From Psychrobacter frigidicola (lineage in GTDB: Bacteria; Pseudomonadota; Gammaproteobacteria; Pseudomonadales; Moraxellaceae), in contig NZ_VORZ01000004.1 in NCBI RefSeq assembly GCF_007997305.1, positions 62,001 through 126,000 on the forward strand: DNA of 64,000 bases. Direction: 5' to 3'. The translations under genes and the position numbers were made by a program. Each line of letters begins with the position of its first letter. The stretch's first letter is position 1. Under the pieces are notes generated by a model. The model ran no database searches. It saw nothing but the letters and a program-made list of their open reading frames with translations, and was not told where the DNA came from. Shown here piece by piece: positions 43,976 through 52,355 of this stretch.

Positions 43976-44257
43976 ATGAAACCAATTTGTCCTTGCTGCC
44001 ACTCCTCCGCTGTTTATGAGGTGAGTGATAACACCGATATAAGTTTATTTGATGAGCTGTTATCTCCTGCGGTGTTAGTCGGTCTCGGTGTCAGTATATG
44101 TAAGACCCTTAAAGTTCATCCCGCTATTGGTGCGGTTGTCGGCATCGTTTTAGCTACCGTTATTGAGCTGACGCAACCCAATAAAGCGTTACCGATGCGG
44201 GTCAACAAACAATATCGCTGTAGCAGCTGCGATCACGTTTTTACGGATTTCAATTAA
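43976..44257 (+). CDS. Zinc-ribbon protein with hydrophobic centre
   Basis: A 93-aa protein with two CxxC pairs at its ends (CPCC at residues 5-8 and CSSCDHVF near 84) that could form a zinc ribbon. Between them lie two adjacent hydrophobic stretches (PAVLVGLGVSICKTL and AIGAVVGIVLATVIEL) that probably make a membrane hairpin. AGGAGCCC precedes the start. Its function in the element is unknown. Confidence 0.7.
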   Translation: MKPICPCCHSSAVYEVSDNTDISLFDELLSPAVLVGLGVSICKTLKVHPAIGAVVGIVLATVIELTQPNKALPMRVNKQYRCSSCDHVFTDFN

Positions 44258-44315
44258 CTCATTCACTATTTAACGTACTCATTAAACATCACTAACACTT
44301 AAAAGGAAAATCATC

Positions 44316-45308
44316 ATGGCACATCTAGTCGAATCAATGGCATTTGTTGGCGACACCCCTTGGCATGGCTTAGGTAATGAGCTGTCTCCCAAACAACCAA
44401 TTGAGGTTTGGGCAAAACAAGCTGGGCTTGATTGGCGTATCGAATCATCAGATGTTAGCTACATGGCAAACAATGACAAAGGGCATAACCTGATTCTGCC
44501 CTTTGCTGAGCAAAAGGTTTTATACCGTAGTGATAATTTCGAGCCGCTATCTGTAGTTAGTCAACGCTATCAAGAAGTACAACCTCGTGAGATTCTAGAA
44601 TTCTATCGTGATCTTACTGAGCAGTCTGACTTTGAGCTTGAGACCGCTGGTGTACTTAAAGGCGGCAGAAAGTTATGGGCACTCGCTAGGACAGGCCAGT
44701 CAGCGACGCTTAAGGGGAATGATGTCAGTAATGGCTACTTGTTACTTGCAACCGCTTGTGACGGCACGTTGGCAACTACCGCGCAATTCACTTCCATTCG
44801 TGTGGTATGCAATAACACCCTTGCGATTAGCCTCGCTAACGGTAGTGGCGGTGTAGTGAAAGTACCGCACTCAACCTCCTTTGATGCTGACAAAGTAAAG
44901 CAGCAATTGGGCGTATCTGTTAAACAGTGGGACGAGCACAGCTATGAGATGAAGCAGTTGTCTGAGCGCCGTGTTACCCAAGCGGAAGCGGGCAATTATC
45001 TCAGTCGGGTATTTAACGATGAAGATAATAACCTCATCTTGTTCAACAGCGCAAAGAGAGAGAAAGAAGCCGTACCCAATGCCAAAGCGATGAATAAGGT
45101 GATGTCTATGTTTAACGGTCAAGGTCGCGGGGCCGATCTTGATGCGGCACGTGATACGGCTTATGGGCTGTTATGCAGTATCACGGAGTACGTGGATCAT
45201 GAACGTCGGGCCATGAGTACCGATAACCGCCTGAACTCAGCATGGTTCGGGGCTGGCGCTAAGCTCAAGCAAAAGGGTTTGGAAGAATCTTTACTCATGC
45301 TGGCTTAA
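44316..45308 (+). CDS. DUF932 protein (YafZ/YfjQ-like)
   Basis: A 330-aa DUF932 protein, the family that includes YafZ/YfjQ of the CP4-type E. coli elements and related phage and ICE proteins; the biochemical role is not established. Family features visible: N-terminal FVGDTPWHGLG, YQEVQPREILEFY, GGRKLWALAR, and the conserved TSIRVVCNNTLAIS. AAAGGAAA precedes the start. It is the only gene of this block not separated from its predecessor by a terminator (58-bp gap). Confidence 0.85.
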   Translation: MAHLVESMAFVGDTPWHGLGNELSPKQPIEVWAKQAGLDWRIESSDVSYMANNDKGHNLILPFAEQKVLYRSDNFEPLSVVSQRYQEVQPREILEFYRDLTEQSDFELETAGVLKGGRKLWALARTGQSATLKGNDVSNGYLLLATACDGTLATTAQFTSIRVVCNNTLAISLANGSGGVVKVPHSTSFDADKVKQQLGVSVKQWDEHSYEMKQLSERRVTQAEAGNYLSRVFNDEDNNLILFNSAKREKEAVPNAKAMNKVMSMFNGQGRGADLDAARDTAYGLLCSITEYVDHERRAMSTDNRLNSAWFGAGAKLKQKGLEESLLMLA

Positions 45309-45341
45309 CTCACTACCTCTAAAGTATGACAACACAACCAG

Positions 45342-45366
45342 CCACGCTTTCGAGCGTGGTTTTTTT
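45342..45366 (+). terminator. Element terminator 2 (UUCG loop), after the DUF932 gene
   Basis: CCACGCT-TTCG-AGCGTGG followed by T7. Confidence 0.9.
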
Positions 45367-45417
45367 ATGCCGTTTATTTAACGAATCAAACCAACCAATC
45401 TATCCAAGGAATTTATC

Positions 45418-46539
45418 ATGAACATTATCCCATTAAACAATACGACTCAGCCAAACCGTAGTAAACGCTCAACGGTGAATACGAAATCGGCTAAACCCAT
45501 TGTTAAACCAAAAGTTAATGACAATACGGTTAAAATTACTAAATCCACCAATCGCACCCCATCCACCACCGCTAAGCGTTTGGTGAATACCAAGCACCTA
45601 AGCCATGAGAAATGGCTTGAGGTTCGTAAGCAAGGCATTGGCGCTAGTGATTCTGCGGCGGCTTGTGGTATCCATCCGTACCTATCGATGCTTGAGCTGT
45701 GGATGATTAAGACTGGACGCATGACCTCGAACATCGATGAGACTATTGATGGTTACTCACCACTGTACTGGGGCAACACCTTAGAGCCGATGGTGGCGAA
45801 ATACTATCAGGAGCATACAGGCAATAAAGTGCGTCGGGTGAATGCCATCTTGCAGCATCCTGATCCTGACAATTACTTTATGCTGGCCAATTTAGATTAC
45901 GCGATTGTTGGTAGTGATGATGTGCAGATACTTGAATGCAAAACTGCAGGAGAGCATGGGGCTAAGCTTTGGAAACATGGCGTGCCATTATATGTGACGT
46001 GCCAAGTGCAACACCAACTGGCCGTTACAGGCAAACAAGCCGCGCACATCTGCGTATTGCTTTGCGGACACGAAGCCAAGATATTTAAGGTTGAGCGTGA
46101 TGAGCAACTTATTAACAGCATTCTGTGGCATGAGCGTCTGTTCTGGCAGTATGTGCAAACGGACACGCCGCCGACCCCTGACCACTCAGAGTCAGCAGCG
46201 CGAGCGTTAAAGCAGCTTTATCCGAAACCAGAGCCTGCGAGTAAAATTGATTTAAGCGCAGACGAAGGCGCTAATACCTTATTCACTAAGTTGCTTACTC
46301 ACCGCGAATCGATGGATGAGTTGCAAGTACAGCACGACCAGATCAAGCATCAGCTGCAAAGTCTCATTAAGGACCATGAGGTTGCCATATTTGATAATGG
46401 CGCGATTTCATGGAAGCGCTCTAAGGATAGTATGGGGCTTGATAGTAAGGCTTTGCTTAAAGAACATCCTGAGCTTTTAACAAAGTTTAGTAAAACCCGT
46501 CAAGGCAGCCGTCGCTTTGTGATTCTAAGCGACAGCTAG
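45418..46539 (+). CDS. YqaJ-type viral recombinase/exonuclease
   Basis: Predicted 5'-3' exonuclease of the lambda-Exo/YqaJ (PD-(D/E)xK) class, 373 aa. After a basic Ser/Thr-rich leader of ~50 residues come GIGASDSAAACGIHPYLS (conserved), WGNTLEPMVAKYY, DYAIV (catalytic Asp) and ILECKTAG (E-x-K). The C-terminus is coiled-coil-like. Together with DUF932 and the Cys-rich protein it forms a recombination-type cassette common in ICEs and phages. AAGGAATTTATC precedes the start. Confidence 0.87.
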   Translation: MNIIPLNNTTQPNRSKRSTVNTKSAKPIVKPKVNDNTVKITKSTNRTPSTTAKRLVNTKHLSHEKWLEVRKQGIGASDSAAACGIHPYLSMLELWMIKTGRMTSNIDETIDGYSPLYWGNTLEPMVAKYYQEHTGNKVRRVNAILQHPDPDNYFMLANLDYAIVGSDDVQILECKTAGEHGAKLWKHGVPLYVTCQVQHQLAVTGKQAAHICVLLCGHEAKIFKVERDEQLINSILWHERLFWQYVQTDTPPTPDHSESAARALKQLYPKPEPASKIDLSADEGANTLFTKLLTHRESMDELQVQHDQIKHQLQSLIKDHEVAIFDNGAISWKRSKDSMGLDSKALLKEHPELLTKFSKTRQGSRRFVILSDS

Positions 46540-46610
46540 GCTAGTGATCAATTACTTAGCCCACTCAACCAGCAATGAATTAACCCAGTAAATAAACTAA
46601 GCGCATAACC

Positions 46611-46637
46611 GCCCACCCTTAACAGGTGGGCTTTTTT
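46611..46637 (+). terminator. Element terminator 3, after the yqaJ gene
   Basis: GCCCACC-N7-GGTGGGC followed by T6. Confidence 0.9.
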
Positions 46638-46671
46638 ATGGCTTTAATAAACTCACTTAAGGAATATTCCC

Positions 46672-47583
46672 ATGATTAAAGGTCTCACCATCACCCCGCC
46701 CGTACTCGGTCGCATCAGCATTGGCCGAGTCATTCAAAAGGACGGTAAGCGTCTGCCTGCTAAAGACGATCAATTTACAATTACCAGCCAAGTGCAGAAT
46801 AAAGACGGCTGGGTCAATCATCCACTCGATGAGAAATTGCGTGAAAACAATAACGGTAAGCTTAGACAAATCCCTGTGCGCCTGTTGTTCAATGATCCTG
46901 AGCTCAATCTACGCGCTGAGTACACGCTATTTGATCGGCAAACTGGACGTCCATTGTGTGTGGGCGATGGGGAACACTGTCAGCGTCGCACCAACAAAGG
47001 CGTTGAGCAATTGTCATGTCCGTCACCAGATCGCTGTCCACTAGCGCAAGGGGGTGCTTGTAAGCCGTATGGCAGACTGTATGTTAATTTGAGTGAAGAC
47101 GATGAGCTGGGGACGTTTATCTTTCGTACCACCGGTTTTAATAGTATTCGTACCCTTGCAGCAAGGCTGAGCTACTTTGCTGCGGTATCGGGCAATAAGC
47201 TGTCGTGTCTACCGTTGCAACTCACCCTAAGGGGTAAGAGCACCACGCAAAGCTATCGGACACCGATTTACTTTGTGGACTTAACTTTACGAGAGGGCGT
47301 GACTCTTAAACAAGCGGTACAAGATGCGCAGGTCATCGATGCGGAGCTTGGTGAACACGGCTTTGATCAAGCAGCGTTAGAGGTGGCAGCCAAGCAAGGC
47401 TACGTGAACTCCTGCTTTGAGATTGATGCCGATGTCCTAGCGGAAGTAGCTGAGGAATTTTATCCGGTCGAGATAAGCCAAGCTAGCAGTAGCCAACAGG
47501 GTGGTTCGCAGAATGGCAAGCACAATCATAATGTGACCAGTATTGAGGAAGGTCTACGGAAAAGTGTGACAGCGGTAAATTAA
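46672..47583 (+). CDS. Cys-rich hydrolase/recombination-directionality-factor-like protein
   Basis: A 303-aa protein of the type annotated in ICEs as hydrolase or metal-binding protein or recombination directionality factor. A central cysteine cluster (CVGDGEHCQRR ... LSCPSPDRCPLA ... ACKPYGRL, about residues 96-132) should bind zinc. FIFRTTGFNSIRTLAARLSY and the YRTPIYFVDLTLR strand match the family. It travels with YqaJ and DUF932. The function is inferred from context only. AAGGAAT precedes the start. Confidence 0.72.
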   Translation: MIKGLTITPPVLGRISIGRVIQKDGKRLPAKDDQFTITSQVQNKDGWVNHPLDEKLRENNNGKLRQIPVRLLFNDPELNLRAEYTLFDRQTGRPLCVGDGEHCQRRTNKGVEQLSCPSPDRCPLAQGGACKPYGRLYVNLSEDDELGTFIFRTTGFNSIRTLAARLSYFAAVSGNKLSCLPLQLTLRGKSTTQSYRTPIYFVDLTLREGVTLKQAVQDAQVIDAELGEHGFDQAALEVAAKQGYVNSCFEIDADVLAEVAEEFYPVEISQASSSQQGGSQNGKHNHNVTSIEEGLRKSVTAVN

Positions 47584-47612
47584 GGCGGCTAAGAACTATA
47601 AAGCGGTATAAG

Positions 47613-47643
47613 AAGGGGCTGATACATTCAGCTCCTTTTTTTT
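47613..47643 (+). terminator. Element terminator 4, after the Cys-rich gene
   Basis: A 10-bp stem (AAGGGGCTGA with TCAGCTCCTT, one G-U) followed by a run of T. Confidence 0.9.
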
Positions 47644-47710
47644 ATGCGCTCACTAAAGGGAAGCGTTCGGACGGCATAGGACGCAGTAAAAAAATATGGG
47701 ACTCCCTAAC

Positions 47711-47736
47711 TGTATGAGAGGAAACGCTCTCATACA
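47711..47736. repeat. Inverted repeat in the alpA leader
   Basis: TGTATGAGAG-GAAACG-CTCTCATACA, a perfect 10-bp inverted repeat ending 5 bp before the AAGGAG site of alpA. It is either an operator for AlpA autoregulation or an mRNA hairpin next to the ribosome site. Confidence 0.7.
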
Positions 47737-47753
47737 CTCACAAGGAGCTAGTC

Positions 47754-48008
47754 ATGGAAAATACTAATAATCAAAACGAGTCTACTAATCTAAGTACTTT
47801 ACATATACCAAGAATGTTGCCATTAAAAGAAGTCATCTACTTTACAGGTCTTAGTAGAACAACTATTTACGACATGTTAGATAAGAAGTCTAATCGTTAC
47901 GATACAGCTTTCCCTCGTCAGGTCAAGCTATCACGAGGTCGAGTGGCATGGGTAGAGAGCGAAATTGTACAATGGTTAAATACTAAGATAGCTGATAGGT
48001 GTCACTAG
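47754..48008 (+). CDS. alpA: AlpA-family transcriptional regulator/excisionase-like
   Basis: An 84-aa MerR-like helix-turn-helix protein. Motifs: LPLKEVIYFTGLSRTTIYDML (helix-turn-helix, about residues 25-45), FPRQVKLSRGRVAWVESEIVQWL (typical AlpA wing and end). In CP4-57 AlpA switches on integrase/excision, so it probably controls excision of this element. A strong AAGGAG site and the inverted repeat at 47711-47736 lie just upstream. It is the last gene of the element. Confidence 0.88.
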   Translation: MENTNNQNESTNLSTLHIPRMLPLKEVIYFTGLSRTTIYDMLDKKSNRYDTAFPRQVKLSRGRVAWVESEIVQWLNTKIADRCH

Positions 48009-48021
48009 TTAGATAGGATGG

Positions 48022-48050
48022 ATAAGCCACTCAAGGTGGCTTATTTTTTT
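48022..48050 (+). terminator. Element terminator 5, after alpA
   Basis: ATAAGCCAC-N5-GTGGCTTAT followed by T6. It marks the probable right edge of the coding part of the element. Confidence 0.9.
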
Positions 48051-48227
48051 AGAGTGAGTTTATATTGCTCATCAAACTTGCTTGATGCTAAGAGTAATAG
48101 TTACCATCATATCGTGGAATTATTGTTTATTTGTTATAGTTTTAAGTGAACATAACTTCATTATATAAAAACATTTATAACTTAGGCTACTTAGGAGGAA
48201 ATACAAATCAATTTAATTTGCTAGTGA

Positions 48228-48380
48228 CTAATTAATATTAACTTCATAACTAAAGTTCTCTGCTAAACCGTAAGACTCTCTGTATTCGATTGGATCTCCT
48301 TTAAGGTTTTTTGCAATACGACATACTTTGATTAAATTTTCATTCTCACTATTATTCAAGTAAGTATCAACATAATTATT
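48228..48380 (-). pseudogene. C-terminal remnant of a GntR/UTRA regulator
   Basis: A minus-strand frame with no start encodes about 50 residues. The stretches ENLIKVCRIAKN and GDPIEYRESYGLAENF match the end of the UTRA ligand-binding domain of HutC/GntR regulators. The helix-turn-helix and most of the UTRA domain are missing; upstream of it lies an in-frame stop and then the stump of another gene on the opposite strand. This is a deletion scar. Confidence 0.65.
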
Positions 48381-48398
48381 CTAATTAAGTTATTACCT

Positions 48399-48770
48399 AT
48401 GTTGAAACAGTATGCGATTGATATAGTTATTGATTACTTTGGTCGATTCGACCCCATAGTAGGTGTCGATAATCCAGACTATCAGCAATTTTTGGATATG
48501 CTTGATCCTAACCAACACTGGGTAAAAGTTTCAGGATATTATCGTTTGGATAAGAAGATGGGCATTCAGAATGCCGTTGATGCGTTTAAATTACTCATAG
48601 AACGTGATATGAAAAATAATCTTATTTGGGGAAGTGACTGGCCACATACACAGTATGAGAGTCAGATAGATTTTGATAAAGTGCTCAGTAACTTTAAGAA
48701 AATCGTTGATGATAAAGAACTAGTGACTCAAATACTAACCGAAAATAATGCTAATCTCTTCAGATTCTAG
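48399..48770 (+). pseudogene. C-terminal remnant of a PDC-hydrolase-like amidohydrolase
   Basis: A 123-residue frame equal to the last ~45% of the 2-pyrone-4,6-dicarboxylate hydrolase/amidohydrolase-2 family: VIDYFGRFDPIVGVDNP, HWVKVSGYYRL, LIWGSDWPHTQYE (metal/active-site Asp) and the C-terminal LTENNANLF. The N-terminal half with the HxH metal motif is missing, and no ribosome site precedes the ATG. It is non-functional by itself. Confidence 0.75.
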
Positions 48771-48935
48771 ATTGATCCTCTTATTACGTAAAGATAAAAA
48801 TCTAATGATAGTCCTAACATTTGCAAACTTAGTAATGAATAGAAAGACTACGTAGTACTAGGTTTGGATTGGCCACTGAAAAACAAAAATCGATACCAAA
48901 AGGTACCGATTTTTGTACTTATACATTGGTAATGT

Positions 48936-50159
48936 TTACATACCAATCTGAGTCACTATGAAATAGATAATAGTACCTACGTAGTTTCCAATCACATAAC
49001 CCACAGTACCGATGACCAAGATAGGACCGACTAAGTTCGTCCAACCTTTACTAATGGCCAAGGCTGCCGCAGTGGTCGGGCCCCCAATATTGGCGTTACA
49101 GGCCAATACCACCTCTTCAACACTGAACTTGAACAATTTGCCCACCCCCATGGTAATGGCTAAATTGACCATAGCAATGATGAATACAAACACAAACAGC
49201 AAGGGTGCTTGGGTCACAATCAAACTGATTGATGCCGGAATACCGATGACCACAAAGAATAAATAAATACAGTAAGTACCTAGCTCTTGGCTACCATTAA
49301 GCTTTTCAAAAGAGTTTTTAAAGATAGAAACTATGACAAACGTGATGGTCGTCAACAACAAATATTTATCAGTGATCAAGCTAATGATTAGACCGACGAT
49401 AATATTATCACTAGTACCCAAGAGCGCTTGCAGAAATGCTGACAGCTTAAATGAAATTAGTACAATTAACATTGAGGCGGCCAAGCAGATCGCAATATCT
49501 TTTAAAGAAATAAGGTTTGGTTTCCAAAACGCTTCAGATAATGTACGACTGTTTAGCATCTCCGGATTCTTTTCAATGGCGTCCGTATGTGGCGATCCCC
49601 ATATTCGGCGTATGAGAGGTATACCAGCCAAGCCAATCAATATCAAGAAGTAAAAAGCCATCATCATATTGTCAGCCACAATAGTGGCTGCATTGATGCT
49701 TTCACTGGGTGCTAATTTAGCTGACATGGCCGCATAGTTCACCCCTCCACCACTATACGAGGCTGAAATCATGCCACTGATTTTATCCAGTTCTGGAATA
49801 TAGTGACGTAGGGCCATAAACGCAATGACAGCACCGATCATGGTAGCCATAGATGACATCAAAAACAACAATAGCAGTTTCCAACTTTCTTTAACAAGAG
49901 ACTGTATGTTAGTTTTGAATAATAATAGAGGTATGGCTAAAGGTACAATATAACCCCAGACGATGTCATATGTAGGGGCATCTATTGGGATGATCTTTAG
50001 GTTAGATGCGGCAATGGCAATCAATAATGCAATCACAGCGCCTGGTATCTTACTGGCCCATTTGTAGCGCTGCTCGATGAAAATAGCAGAAGTCGCTGCA
50101 ACCATGACAAACGTCCACAATGCCAGATGATCATCTGCTTGAATCAATGTTTCCATCAT
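48936..50159 (-). CDS. DUF819 (YjcL-like) membrane permease
   Basis: Inner-membrane protein of 407 aa with about 11 hydrophobic helices, resembling the DUF819/YjcL family of putative permeases. Distinctive motifs are SASYSGGGVNYAAMSAKL (near 133-150) and the later NANIGGPTTAAALAISKGW, an apparent internal repeat of Gly-rich turns. It lies 53 bp downstream of the dipeptidase gene on the same strand, and the pair probably imports and cleaves small peptides or amides. GGAGG precedes the start. Confidence 0.82.
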   Translation of the reverse strand: MMETLIQADDHLALWTFVMVAATSAIFIEQRYKWASKIPGAVIALLIAIAASNLKIIPIDAPTYDIVWGYIVPLAIPLLLFKTNIQSLVKESWKLLLLFLMSSMATMIGAVIAFMALRHYIPELDKISGMISASYSGGGVNYAAMSAKLAPSESINAATIVADNMMMAFYFLILIGLAGIPLIRRIWGSPHTDAIEKNPEMLNSRTLSEAFWKPNLISLKDIAICLAASMLIVLISFKLSAFLQALLGTSDNIIVGLIISLITDKYLLLTTITFVIVSIFKNSFEKLNGSQELGTYCIYLFFVVIGIPASISLIVTQAPLLFVFVFIIAMVNLAITMGVGKLFKFSVEEVVLACNANIGGPTTAAALAISKGWTNLVGPILVIGTVGYVIGNYVGTIIYFIVTQIGM

Positions 50160-50212
50160 GTTCCTCCTTGAACGTGATATAGATATCTCTCAAAATTGGG
50201 ACAGCTCAGTAA

Positions 50213-50911
50213 TTAATGAGAGTTAATATCCCAATGGGCTGCGCCATAAATGGCATTATCTTGCTGGTTATAATAGGCCCAAAGCGGATTACCATAATCA
50301 AAATGCCACCATTCCGTTGGTAGATTGCTAAAGCCCACCTGAGTCATTACCGAATACAATAAACGTCTGTTGTTACAAGCAGGATGCTCAGGCTGATTTT
50401 CATAGAAATGGGTGTATGAACGTTCTGTTGGTTCATCAAAATCAGAACCCATATCCAACCATTTGTCTGTTGCACGCTCAAATAGGGTGATGTCGACAGA
50501 ACCCCCTGTTAAGTGCGGGCTGATAAAATCTGGGCTAACTGGAGCAACAAATTGTAGTAGGAGCTGTTGTTGTTCTGAACTGGTGAGATGTGGATATTTA
50601 ATTTTTATGATGTTGCCCACTTCATCCTGAACGGCTTGTTGAACCGCACGTGAGCGCCACGCATCAAGTACCACAATGCCTAAATGATCAGGTAGCAAGT
50701 TAGCGGCTTGTTGTAATTTTTGGATAACAGAACGCCTTGCTACACAAATATTAATAGCATGCGGTATATCTTGATCAAAATAGAATGGAAGCTGCTTTAA
50801 GTTCTCAGTATATGGAACGGTTTGTAATGGCTCGTTCGACTCTATAATAGAAATATTTTCTATGTGTTTCCAGCTATGCGGTGCCTGTGTAGGTATGGGA
50901 GATAAAAGCAT
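50213..50911 (-). CDS. ddpX: D-alanyl-D-alanine dipeptidase, VanX/DdpX family
   Basis: Zn-dependent M15D dipeptidase of 232 aa. The metal and catalytic motifs are SPHLTGGSVDITL (His and Asp ligands) and PTEWWHFDYG (general-base Glu and third His). VVLDAWRSRAVQQ is the conserved Arg motif. There is no signal peptide, so it is cytosolic. It heads a two-gene unit with the DUF819 permease. No vanHA-type genes are nearby, so it likely serves nutrient or murein-dipeptide use rather than vancomycin resistance. Confidence 0.87.
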   Translation of the reverse strand: MLLSPIPTQAPHSWKHIENISIIESNEPLQTVPYTENLKQLPFYFDQDIPHAINICVARRSVIQKLQQAANLLPDHLGIVVLDAWRSRAVQQAVQDEVGNIIKIKYPHLTSSEQQQLLLQFVAPVSPDFISPHLTGGSVDITLFERATDKWLDMGSDFDEPTERSYTHFYENQPEHPACNNRRLLYSVMTQVGFSNLPTEWWHFDYGNPLWAYYNQQDNAIYGAAHWDINSH

Positions 50912-51415
50912 TTCATTCCTTAAAATGGTCTTTTGCTTATTAGTATTATTGACAAAACACAGTCAATATTTACGCTATAGTTTTTAAAACAAAATAGGAA
51001 TTGTTAAATAAATAATCAAATTAATTTGTCAGCTATAGCAAAACGTATAGTAAATTTACTAGATTGTTTAACTTGCTGTCGTTAAATTGCCTAATAAAGA
51101 GCAACTATCTACTAATGTTAGTAATCACTAGTTTAGCACTGAAAAATATATTGGCAATCTAGTAAACTATTTTTTAATTTGTAGTTACGGTGAATTTTCT
51201 CTAGCTTAACACTTTCTTTTTAGGTACTTTATGGATATGCATAGTTTTTTATTCAGCTTGGTCCAAAGATATTTTTTCAATATCGGACCTACCCCTTTTA
51301 TAGAAAATAGAATAAGGCTTCATGCCAGTTGATTACTGGAATCATGAATATTGAAGAAGAGCATGTGTGACTTACTTGACTTATATTTTAATAAAACAAC
51401 TGGGATCAAAGCATT
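50912..51415. other. Intergenic region upstream of the dipeptidase gene
   Basis: About 500 bp at high AT. It contains an inverted repeat TTGAC-N8-GTCAA near 50949-50966, just upstream of the dipeptidase start, a plausible operator. A 33-codon frame at 51231 has only a weak AGG upstream. Nothing else was recognised. Confidence 0.4.
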
Positions 51416-51568
51416 ATGAACAGTCGTACGGAAGATGTGACTCTCAATATGAATGGCACTGATCACAAAGTATCGGCTAGGCCAGAAGCTTCCCTTCTCT
51501 TATTCAAAACTCTATCTCGGACTATTCTCACTCATTCAAATACATTTCAGCCATACCATCCAGTTTAA
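51416..51568 (+). pseudogene. Truncated [2Fe-2S] oxidoreductase small subunit (N-terminal ~30 codons)
   Basis: The frame begins MNSRTEDVTLNMNGTDH and continues KVSARPEASLLLF, the first two strands of the plant-type ferredoxin domain in molybdenum-hydroxylase small subunits (CoxS/IorA type). After about codon 30 (near 51505) homology ends. The rest is the reverse complement of the tail region of the restriction island, and the frame stops at 51568. All iron-sulfur cysteines are lost. It marks the left junction of the island. Confidence 0.6.
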
Positions 51569-52349
51569 CTTTTACCTCTCTCCAGTTTGGCATTACCTGC
51601 GTCAGTAGCCGCCAAAATTGCTCACTGTGGTTGTGCTCAGCGATATGACATAGCTCATGTAGAATGACGTAATCAATGCATTCTTTTGGTGCTTTAACCA
51701 GATGAGGGTTGAGTATGAGACTGCCTTTAGTCGAGCAGCTGCCCCATTGTTTTTTCATTACTAAAACTCTAAATGATGGATGTATTTTTATCCAAGAAGC
51801 CTTTGGTAGCAATGCTTCAAGCGCCACCTTAAAGACAATTTCAGCTCTATTTCGATACCATTGATCAATCAATAATTTAACTTCAGCTGCTCGTATGTCA
51901 GACCTCTGATTAATAACTTCCTGCCCTAAGGTCACATTCAATTTACCGCGATTGAGCTTCACGCTAGGCAATATACTAGGGTCAGTAAGCACTTTTAAGA
52001 CATAGCGACGACCCAGATAAAACTGGGTCTCACCGCTGACATAACGCTTGGACAATACATGATCCTTTTGCTTGGCAAAGTCTTGCAGGCTTTGCCATAT
52101 CCATCGAGCACGTTTCATCATGGCATCATGGATTATCAAATCCGTTGCATCGATAGGAGCAGTAGCAACCACACGCTGATCAGGATGTACCTTAATCACA
52201 ACTTTACGAGGCTTAGTATTACTAGCTTGGGCTTTACTGCTTACAGATTTACGGATCACTTCGTAGTGGATCACATCCGTACCGTAAGAGAAGACGCCAC
52301 GCTCTTCTTTTGAAGTGTGAGACTTGCCGTTTATAGATACCTTATTCAT
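51528..52349 (-). CDS. YgjP-like (M48/DUF45) metallopeptidase
   Basis: A 273-aa zinc metallopeptidase-like protein. The catalytic motif HELCHIAEHNHSEQFW (HExxH, third ligand His downstream) follows the family signature KKQWGSCSTKGSLILNPHLVKAP. An N-terminal ~40-residue hydrophilic extension precedes the conserved fold. It starts 7 bp after the hsdR stop, so it is translated from the same message. YgjP-like genes are repeatedly found at the 3' end of type I restriction operons, but their role there is not established. Confidence 0.87.
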   Translation of the reverse strand: MNKVSINGKSHTSKEERGVFSYGTDVIHYEVIRKSVSSKAQASNTKPRKVVIKVHPDQRVVATAPIDATDLIIHDAMMKRARWIWQSLQDFAKQKDHVLSKRYVSGETQFYLGRRYVLKVLTDPSILPSVKLNRGKLNVTLGQEVINQRSDIRAAEVKLLIDQWYRNRAEIVFKVALEALLPKASWIKIHPSFRVLVMKKQWGSCSTKGSLILNPHLVKAPKECIDYVILHELCHIAEHNHSEQFWRLLTQVMPNWREVKVKLDGMAEMYLNE

Positions 52350-52355
52350 TACTCA

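Noticed and set aside
51231..51332. 33-codon frame upstream of the [2Fe-2S] remnant
   Set aside because: Only a weak AGG upstream and no homology or composition signal; likely chance.
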